Shown here one piece after another: positions 22,800 through 28,893 of a DNA stretch of 35,416 nt. The notes beneath the pieces were generated by a model. It worked only from the letters and a program-made list of their open reading frames with translations. It searched no databases and was not told where the DNA came from. Numbering within the stretch: the first letter of the stretch is position 1; each line of letters opens with the position of its first letter. The position numbers and the translations under genes were made by a program. Source of the stretch: an uncultured Bacteroidales bacterium (GTDB lineage: Bacteria > Bacteroidota > Bacteroidia > Bacteroidales > UBA932). The DNA lies in the NCBI GenBank assembly GCA_945870315.1, contig CAMBRR010000014.1, forward strand, positions 1 through 35,416, read 5' to 3'.

Positions 22800-23843
22800 T
22801 TATGCCATACGTGCAGCTGCGTCTTTGTAGTATTTCTGGTTGACGAAAACGTCCTCTTTGTAAGGATTGATATGACGTTTGCGGGAAACGTAGATGATGT
22901 ATCCGAGGGCGATGACGTTGACTATCAGTGCAAGGGCGCTGACGATTGTCATGGCTGTAGGGTCTGCATTTGCACAACCACCTTCAACTATGCCGTTGAG
23001 AGTACCGTCGGCATACAAAGTCGGAAGGGTTGCCCATTTTGTAGCGGCAGTTCCGTCCGGGAATGTGCACTGGAAGAGTGGGAATACCTGAGCGAACATA
23101 CACCAGATTGCGAGGGTATTTGCCCTGTTCTGAATCCATCCGCCTCTGTTCCAGAAAATTGCAGCGATTGTCGGAGCGAGCAGAAGGGCGATACCGCAGA
23201 ACCAGGAATGTGTAGGAAGGCAGTTGTATGTATATGCGAAATTCCAAACATCATAAACAAGGATATAAACCCAAGTCATATCAGGCCATAGCATATCTGT
23301 CTTGTCCTTTGATGAATATACGCTCCACCAAGCTGTCATACAGAAGATATTGAGGAGTCCGGCAATACCGTTCATCACATTGTGCCATCCTCCGTAGAGC
23401 CATACCTGTTCAGGTGAAAGGAACCAGGAATACCAACCTTTTGCCGCTGTTTCGAAATCTGAAGCCACAGCAATAAGAATGTTGATGGCCACGATTACAA
23501 AAGGAAATGGCTTGAACCAGTGCTGTTTGCCGATTCCCCAGCCATACTTTATCATCATAAATCCTATACATCCCGCCAGAGCTGCATAGATTTTGGCATA
23601 ATGGAACCAGCCGTTCATATAGAGGTAGGTCTGGTTGTTCAATGCCCATTCTGCACCGACTGCTACGCCAATCTGGATGGCAACGAAATAAACTGTAAGG
23701 ATGGCCGGCAAGGCAAAGAACATAACTGCACCGCCGAATTTGGTCTTACGTGCAAACTCATTAAGAAGGATCAGGCCAACAAGAACGCCAATCATAGCTA
23801 TCCATTGATAGATGGCCATATCTCCATAAACATGAAATAACAT
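22800..23843 (-). CDS. DUF5692-like integral membrane protein
   Basis: 347 residues with about nine or ten hydrophobic helices and no signal peptide. The opening helices (GVLVGLILLNEFARKTKFGG), then NGWFHYAKIYAALAGCIGFM and FPFVIVAINILIAVASDFE, resemble what I recall of the DUF5692 family, an uncharacterised group in gut Firmicutes and Bacteroidota. It is very rich in Trp and aromatic residues near helix ends (QVWLYGGWHNVMNGIAGLLNIF, MLWPDMTWVYILVYDVWNFAYTYNC). No enzymatic motif is visible, though the repeated His, Trp and Asp in membrane segments could form a transport path. It stands alone, with a -7 box at 23888-23895 and a shared terminator. Confidence 0.75.
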   Translation of the reverse strand: MLFHVYGDMAIYQWIAMIGVLVGLILLNEFARKTKFGGAVMFFALPAILTVYFVAIQIGVAVGAEWALNNQTYLYMNGWFHYAKIYAALAGCIGFMMIKYGWGIGKQHWFKPFPFVIVAINILIAVASDFETAAKGWYSWFLSPEQVWLYGGWHNVMNGIAGLLNIFCMTAWWSVYSSKDKTDMLWPDMTWVYILVYDVWNFAYTYNCLPTHSWFCGIALLLAPTIAAIFWNRGGWIQNRANTLAIWCMFAQVFPLFQCTFPDGTAATKWATLPTLYADGTLNGIVEGGCANADPTAMTIVSALALIVNVIALGYIIYVSRKRHINPYKEDVFVNQKYYKDAAARMA

Positions 23844-23887
23844 GATAATAGGTTTAAATGGTTGTTGTTTAGTGTTATAAATTGCTG

Positions 23888-23895
23888 CAAATATA
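23888..23895 (-). promoter_or_regulatory. -7 box TATATTTG of the DUF5692-like gene
   Basis: On the minus strand TATATTTG fits TAnnTTTG and lies 44 nt before the ATG at 23843. Confidence 0.6.
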
Positions 23896-24030
23896 TGATT
23901 ATTTCGCGTTTATTATTCTAAATGACAAAAAAAAGTACACCGAAATATCAACTTTTAAACTTATATACAATCAGGGCGTCTTCCCCTTATGCAAAGGCAC
24001 CGGCATTGCCATAAAAGCATAATCTAAGCA

Positions 24031-24435
24031 TCAGCGTTCAACCCAGTTTTCCAAACGGATGCCCTGAATGCGACCCATATGTTTCAGATTTTCACTTACT
24101 AATATGCTGTTATTAGCAATCGCTGTGCTTGCAATCAGGAGATCAAAATCTTCAATCTGCTCTCCTGAACTGATCAAACGGGCTTTCTCCCGCGCGAAAA
24201 TCTCTATGCCATCACTGATTGGAATCACCTCAATTGAAGAGATGAATCTTCTCACTGCACCAATCGGGACATTCAGCCCCCTCCTCAATGCAATCTCCTC
24301 ACCAAGAAGGAGTTCTGCCTTTGTAATCTCAGATATGCAACAATTATCCCATCCACATTTCTGAATGGATTCGGCAACTGAAAACCGCCCCCTGAACAAA
24401 TGAATACATATGTTGGTATCAAGAAGATATTTCAT
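24031..24435 (-). CDS. VapC-type PIN-domain toxin
   Basis: 134 residues, the normal size of a VapC ribonuclease. PIN acidic residues are in place: D6 in LLDTNICIHLF, E41 in SEITKAELLLG, and D98 in EDFDLLIASTAI. The final motif ILVSENLKHMGRI has Glu-Asn where others have Asn-Asn or Asp. Such toxins cut tRNA, rRNA or mRNA using magnesium. The ending GIRLENWV is typical. It overlaps the antitoxin gene by 4 nt, the antitoxin being translated first. The catalytic triad is complete, so the toxin should be active. Confidence 0.92.
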   Translation of the reverse strand: MKYLLDTNICIHLFRGRFSVAESIQKCGWDNCCISEITKAELLLGEEIALRRGLNVPIGAVRRFISSIEVIPISDGIEIFAREKARLISSGEQIEDFDLLIASTAIANNSILVSENLKHMGRIQGIRLENWVER

Positions 24436-24959
24436 AGTTCCTTCACAGTATTATGCATCCTCATAGAACGTATTTCCTCGACATCCGGAGCATCTTGGGG
24501 CCAAATTCCACAGAAATCATAGGCTGAAACCGATTTTTCAGCAGCCTTCTCTGCAAGCAAAGTTCTGATATATTCTCTCAAACTCATTCCAGCTTTTCCT
24601 GCTTTGTCAATCAATGCAGAGATTGTCGTTTGAGGAAGATCGATATTTTCTATCATGCAATTGGAATCCTGAAGACAATGAGCACTATCTTTTACTCCAT
24701 AACCATCAACAGATTGCATTGGAACAGTAATATCTTTGGCTCCTGAAATAGGACACGACAAGACAACTGAAATCTCAGCAAGCAAATCCAATGTGAAATT
24801 ATGCCTCCCGCTAAGCCATTTTGTAACTTCGCTGGGTTGTCTGCCCATTTTCAAAGCAAACTCCTTCCTGCTCATCCCAGATGCTTTCAAAGCATCAAGG
24901 ATTTCCTCTGCAGTCCGTTGTCTTCTTGCATCCTTTTCTGCTTCTATTTTTCTATCCAT
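24432..24959 (-). CDS. Antitoxin with HTH and ribbon-helix-helix-like folds
   Basis: 175 residues from the ATG at 24959. Residues about 13-70 form an Xre-type helix-turn-helix (EEILDALKASGMSRKEFALKMGRQPSEVTKWLSGRHN, as in HigA). Residues about 103-140 (IENIDLPQTTISALIDKAGKAGMSLREYIRTLL) have the strand-helix-helix pattern of a CopG/RHH domain. The tail, DFCGIWPQDAPDVEEIRSMR, resembles the toxin-neutralising end of VapB proteins. A linker with CLQDSNC lies between. It precedes and overlaps the VapC gene. An in-frame TTG at 25019 lies within the promoter and is rejected as a start. Two DNA-binding folds in one antitoxin is unusual; the RHH part could instead only bind toxin. Confidence 0.8.
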   Translation of the reverse strand: MDRKIEAEKDARRQRTAEEILDALKASGMSRKEFALKMGRQPSEVTKWLSGRHNFTLDLLAEISVVLSCPISGAKDITVPMQSVDGYGVKDSAHCLQDSNCMIENIDLPQTTISALIDKAGKAGMSLREYIRTLLAEKAAEKSVSAYDFCGIWPQDAPDVEEIRSMRMHNTVKEL

Positions 24960-24967
24960 CTCAACAC

Positions 24968-24996
24968 TCAAGTTTCGCAAGTGATAACTTATTATG
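24968..24996 (-). promoter_or_regulatory. 29-bp repeat copy B, likely toxin-antitoxin operator
   Basis: This stretch, 27/29 identical to 1932-1960, sits between the promoter boxes and the antitoxin ATG. It has the imperfect dyad AAGTTATC...GAAACTT on the minus strand. The place is where an autoregulating antitoxin would bind. If translated in the antitoxin frame it would read IISYHLRNL, as the other copy reads IISYHLRYL. Confidence 0.55.
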
Positions 24997-25016
24997 GTCC
25001 CGAAGGTTGAATATTG

Positions 25017-25052
25017 CAAATTTATAGAAAAATTTAGTTTAAAGCAAATTTA
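25017..25052 (-). promoter_or_regulatory. Two -7 boxes for the toxin-antitoxin operon
   Basis: TAAATTTG occurs twice on the minus strand, at 25045-25052 and 25017-25024. Both fit TAnnTTTG; the nearer gives a leader of about 50 nt that includes the 29-bp repeat. Confidence 0.55.
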
Positions 25053-25127
25053 GCAATAAATAAATTTCAATATCTCCATATTTCTTTTTAGAATTGCTTG
25101 TGCCCTTAATGAAAATCAGTGAAGATA

Positions 25128-25820
25128 CTATTTCCTGGAAGATGTAAAGGGATAGGGAGTCTGCTCTGTACGGCGGTATGTAGTATTATACTTGGTACGG
25201 TTCTTCTGAGGAACTGTTCGCGGATTGCGCACCAAAGGATTCGGAAGAACACAAGCCAGACATACTGCCTGGCTTATATTCAGCCGGGATGCATGACATC
25301 CGAAATATTTCAAAGAAGCCGCCTCAACGCCATATATTCCCTCACCCATCTCAGCCACATTCAGATATACCTCCATAATCCTCCTTTTCCCCCACAACTT
25401 TTCAATCAGAAATGTATAATAGGCCTCAAGTCCCTTCCTGAGCCAGGTTCTGGACCCGAAAGTAAAACAATTCTTGGCTACCTGTTGCGAAATGGTGCTG
25501 CAACCACGAATCTTCTTTCCCTTGCTCTGGTGTTCCTCCTGCATTTTCCTGAGTTCTTCGAAATCGAACCCATTATGTGCCATAAACCTCCCGTCCTCCG
25601 AAGCTATCACAGCCCTCACCACAACAGGAGCCACATCATCAAGATTCACCCAAACTCTCTGATTCTCAAACCCTTTGCTACCCATATTCTCAATGCTTCG
25701 TTTCAACATCAGCGGCGTCCACTTTACCGGCACCACCCTGTACAACGCCACCCACAAAAGGCTCAGCACCAAAAATCCCAAGGGCAAATACAAGAATATT
25801 ATCCTAGCGATCCTCTTCAT
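25128..25820 (-). CDS. mtgA: Monofunctional peptidoglycan transglycosylase
   Basis: 230 residues from the ATG at 25820; a TTG six bases earlier is rejected. It has one N-terminal membrane anchor (about 8-28) and a periplasmic GT51 domain. Motif 1 VIASEDGRFMAHNGFD holds catalytic E75; CSTISQQVAKN is the second conserved block; and MEVYLNVAEMGEGIYGVEAAS supplies the second glutamate. It polymerises lipid II into glycan strands, without a transpeptidase domain. The tail after about residue 205 is basic and unusual. Its start overlaps the end of the GH3 gene by 17 nt, so the two are probably co-transcribed, though functionally they seem unrelated. Confidence 0.95.
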   Translation of the reverse strand: MKRIARIIFLYLPLGFLVLSLLWVALYRVVPVKWTPLMLKRSIENMGSKGFENQRVWVNLDDVAPVVVRAVIASEDGRFMAHNGFDFEELRKMQEEHQSKGKKIRGCSTISQQVAKNCFTFGSRTWLRKGLEAYYTFLIEKLWGKRRIMEVYLNVAEMGEGIYGVEAASLKYFGCHASRLNISQAVCLACVLPNPLVRNPRTVPQKNRTKYNTTYRRTEQTPYPFTSSRK

Positions 25821-28038
25821 AATCAAAGGAAGCCTTGCACCTTATGTCCTCGGAAGAAGAACCTATGCAAACGGTAAATCTGCCTTTTTCAAGGGTCCAT
25901 TCCCCTTTTTCAGCATCATAGAATTTCAACATCTCAGGTTCGATGGCGAAAGTAACATCCTTGGATTCACCTGGCTCCAGGGCGACCTTCTTGAACCCCT
26001 TCAGTTCCATAACAGGTCTCTCAACAGAACACTCCTCGTCGCTGATATAAAGCTGAACGACTTCTTTGCCAGACACTGCACCGACATTGGTAACCTTAGC
26101 AGTGACATTGATCTTTCCGTTGCCACCCATAGTATTTTTGTCAAGAACTGCATCGGAATATAGGAAATCTGTATAGCTGAGTCCATGTCCAAAGGCAAAC
26201 AAAGGCTTGATACCCTGCTTCTGAGCCCAACGATAACCCACAAATATGCCTTCTGAATACTTGGCAACAGTTGAATGAGGATCGTATGCACCCAAAGCAT
26301 GAGCACCATTATCCTCAAGACGAGCAGGGAAGGTAAACGGCAATTTTCCTGACGGATTTACCTTGCCAAAAAGCACGTCAGCGAGAGCATTTCCAGCCTC
26401 TGAGCCGCCATACCAAGCCTCAACAATGGCATTGACATCATCCACCCATGGCATCGCAACTGCATTTCCTGAAACTATCACAACTGCGAGAGAAGGGTTT
26501 ACAGCAGCAAGAGCGCTTATGACAGCATCCTGATTATAAGGAAGTTCCAGAGAGAAACGGTCCGAATCCTCGCAATCCTGATGAGAGGACTTGTTAAGAC
26601 CGCCAACAAAGATGACCACATCAGCCTCAGCAGCCTTTGCACACGCATCTGCAATCAGTTCAGCAGCACTGCGGCTCTCGGACAGATCCTGCCCTGTAAC
26701 GACACCATTATATTTTCCCGAAATATCACCGACATAGCCCCTCTCATACATTACCTCAACGCCCTCACCGGCAGCAGCCCTGATACCATCAAGAGGAGAA
26801 ACCTCCCTCTGAACCTTCAGAGACGAAGAACCACCACCCACGGTCATCATCTTCACTGCATTTTCACCCACGACCAGAATCTTCTTCGCATCACCGGAAA
26901 TTGGAAGCACTCCGGCCTCATTCTTCAGCAGGACGATACCCTCGCCGCCAATCTGCCTTGCAGCGGCATAATGCTCCGGAGAACAGAGGGATCCGAACGG
27001 CTTGTCAGTACGCATTGCAGTACGGAAAATCAGGCGGAGCACCCTTCTGGCCTTCTCATTGAGAACATCTTCAGAAGCCCTGCCATCACGCAATCTCTCA
27101 AGGTAAGGGTTTGCAAGATGATAGGCATCATAACCATTGGTAGCACCCATGGTAAGACCATCCGTCCAAGTACCGAATTCCAGGTCAAGGCCGTTGGAAA
27201 TGGCCTCATCAGTATCGTGGCAGCCACCCCAGTCGGAAATGACGGCTCCGTCGAAGCCCCAATCCCCTTTCAACACATCGTTCAAGAGATAGCTGTTATG
27301 ACAAACGTGCTGACCTTTGTACAAATTATATGAGCCCATGATGGACCAGGCTCCACCCTTCTGGACAGCCGCCTTGAAAGCAGGCAGATAGATTTCATTG
27401 AGAGTCCTGTCGTCCACGACAGCATCATATTCGTGGCGCAGAGATTCTTGATTGTTGAGAGCATAATGCTTTACGCACACAGCCACTCCATTCTTCTGAA
27501 CCTCCTGAATATAAGGGACTACCATAACAGAAGCGAGGAAAGGATCTTCACCCATATACTCGAAATTGCGGCCATTCAGAGGGGTACGGTAAATGTTCAC
27601 TCCCGGGCCCAGAAGCACATCCTTCTCACGGAAACGGGCTTCCTCACCAATGGATTTGCCATATAGAGCTGACATTTCCTCGTTCCAAGTAGCCGCAAGA
27701 CAGGTAAGGGCTGGGAAAGCCACACATGAATCGTTGGTCCAGCCGGCCTGTTTCCATTTGTCCCAAAACACCTCGGGTCTAATGCCGTGTGGTCCGTCCG
27801 TCGTCCAGAGTTCAGGAATGCCAAGCCGAGGGACTCCGGCAGAAGAGAATTTGCTCTGAGCATGGAGAATCTTAACCTTTTCTTCAAGAGTCATTCTGGA
27901 CAGAGCATCTTCAATACGTGCCTCAATCGGCTGGTTTTCATCAAGATACACAGGTTTGTCCGATTTAGTTCCTGCGCAGGATAACATCAGCAGGGAGGCA
28001 GTTGAAGCTGCCGTCATCAATTTCAATAAATTCTTCAT
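25804..28038 (-). CDS. GH3 beta-glucosidase-like lipoprotein
   Basis: 744 residues. The leader ends in a lipobox with the lipidated residue C21 (MLSCAGT), so the enzyme is membrane anchored, in the periplasm or outer membrane. The GH3 N-terminal barrel has WTTDGPHGIRPE, NGRNFEYMGEDP, VKHYALNNQES and GAVISDWGG with catalytic nucleophile D269. The second domain starts around residue 380 (GEGIVLLKNEAGVLPI) and the C-terminal fibronectin-III-like domain is at about 650-735. The family removes terminal beta-linked glucose or other sugars; the exact linkage is unclear. There is no SusCD adjacent. A -7 box, TATCTTTG, lies at 28100-28107 on the minus strand. Confidence 0.94.
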   Translation of the reverse strand: MKNLLKLMTAASTASLLMLSCAGTKSDKPVYLDENQPIEARIEDALSRMTLEEKVKILHAQSKFSSAGVPRLGIPELWTTDGPHGIRPEVFWDKWKQAGWTNDSCVAFPALTCLAATWNEEMSALYGKSIGEEARFREKDVLLGPGVNIYRTPLNGRNFEYMGEDPFLASVMVVPYIQEVQKNGVAVCVKHYALNNQESLRHEYDAVVDDRTLNEIYLPAFKAAVQKGGAWSIMGSYNLYKGQHVCHNSYLLNDVLKGDWGFDGAVISDWGGCHDTDEAISNGLDLEFGTWTDGLTMGATNGYDAYHLANPYLERLRDGRASEDVLNEKARRVLRLIFRTAMRTDKPFGSLCSPEHYAAARQIGGEGIVLLKNEAGVLPISGDAKKILVVGENAVKMMTVGGGSSSLKVQREVSPLDGIRAAAGEGVEVMYERGYVGDISGKYNGVVTGQDLSESRSAAELIADACAKAAEADVVIFVGGLNKSSHQDCEDSDRFSLELPYNQDAVISALAAVNPSLAVVIVSGNAVAMPWVDDVNAIVEAWYGGSEAGNALADVLFGKVNPSGKLPFTFPARLEDNGAHALGAYDPHSTVAKYSEGIFVGYRWAQKQGIKPLFAFGHGLSYTDFLYSDAVLDKNTMGGNGKINVTAKVTNVGAVSGKEVVQLYISDEECSVERPVMELKGFKKVALEPGESKDVTFAIEPEMLKFYDAEKGEWTLEKGRFTVCIGSSSEDIRCKASFDYEEDR

Positions 28039-28099
28039 ATCTGGCTATAAATTTTGTGTCATTAAAATGGAAATCATTCCAGGTGTTAAACAAACAAGG

Positions 28100-28107
28100 C
28101 AAAGATA
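28100..28107 (-). promoter_or_regulatory. -7 box TATCTTTG of the GH3-mtgA transcript
   Basis: On the minus strand TATCTTTG matches TAnnTTTG, 61 nt before the GH3 ATG. It is divergent from the FNT promoter at 28164-28171. Confidence 0.65.
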
Positions 28108-28163
28108 TAAATAATGAACTAAAAATATAAACATTAAGGTTGGAAATAGTCCAACAATAAGGG

Positions 28164-28171
28164 TATATTTG
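28164..28171 (+). promoter_or_regulatory. -7 box TATATTTG of the FNT gene
   Basis: TATATTTG fits TAnnTTTG and is followed by a leader of about 100 nt, long for this window, that contains an 11-bp tandem duplication at 28239-28260. Confidence 0.6.
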
Positions 28172-28238
28172 CAACCGAATTGCAAAGTATATTGCATCCA
28201 AAGGCAATAAATAATATGCAATAACAGGCAATATCAAG

Positions 28239-28260
28239 GGCACCATACAGGCACCATACA
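28239..28260 (+). repeat. 11-bp tandem duplication in the FNT leader
   Basis: GGCACCATACA occurs twice in direct succession (28239-28249, 28250-28260), followed by a partial third ATACAGG. It ends 17 nt before the ATG and may result from slippage. Confidence 0.75.
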
Positions 28261-28277
28261 GGAAATATACAGGAACT

Positions 28278-28883
28278 ATGATTGACAAAAGTTTGATTAT
28301 CAAGGCAACAGTAGCAGGGGCGATGATAGGAATCGCCGGCTTTGCCTACTTGGCAGTAGGAGGGTTCTTCGGAGCCCTGCTTTTCAGTTTCGGACTCATC
28401 AGCATCTACCTCTACCAATTGAAACTTTTTACTGGAGTATCAGGAAACGTTTCACTCGGAGCTGAGGGTTTCAAGTATCTCGCGGTAGTACTGCTTTTGA
28501 ACATCATCGGGGCCGGTATCGTTTCGCTGGCAGCAAGAGTATCTCCCCTCGGTATCCAGGACAAGGCAATGGCCGTAGTGCAGCAACGAATAGGCTGTGG
28601 CTGGTGGCAGTGCGGGCTGCTAGCTATATTCTGCGGATTCATCGTTGACGAGGCTGTCTATGCATGGAACAGCAAGAAGCAGATGCTTCCGACCATCTTC
28701 GGGGTATGCGTCTTCGTGTTATGCGGTTTCTGCCACTGTGTCGCCGATGCATTTTACATCACCGCCCTTCCGCTGGACTTCCTGGCACGGAACATCTGGT
28801 CCATCCTAGCCTTCTACTTCTGCGTCGTAGCAGGCAACTTCCTGGGCTGCAACCTGAGGCGTCTTCTTCACTTGCAGGGCTGA
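28278..28883 (+). CDS. Short formate/nitrite transporter (FNT) family protein
   Basis: 201 residues with six hydrophobic segments, shorter than typical FNT channels (about 260-290). The segment LLFSFGLISIYLYQLKLFTGVSGNVSLG resembles FNT helix 2 with its conserved LFTG loop that lines the constriction. A later segment, GVCVFVLCGFCHCVADAFY, fits the second half, where FNT proteins have a pore His. Helices 1, 3 and 4 are also recognisable (ATVAGAMIGIAGFAYLAVGG). FNTs pass formate, nitrite or lactate. The family call rests on a few motifs, so it is moderately sure. It converges on the M16 peptidase gene, the two stops being 10 nt apart. Confidence 0.7.
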   Translation: MIDKSLIIKATVAGAMIGIAGFAYLAVGGFFGALLFSFGLISIYLYQLKLFTGVSGNVSLGAEGFKYLAVVLLLNIIGAGIVSLAARVSPLGIQDKAMAVVQQRIGCGWWQCGLLAIFCGFIVDEAVYAWNSKKQMLPTIFGVCVFVLCGFCHCVADAFYITALPLDFLARNIWSILAFYFCVVAGNFLGCNLRRLLHLQG

Positions 28884-28893
28884 TTGCACCCAA

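Noticed and set aside
24960..25019. Extended N-terminus of the antitoxin from a TTG at 25019
   Set aside because: The TTG overlaps the -7 box at 25017-25024 and the added residues are encoded by the operator-like repeat; the ATG at 24959 is better.
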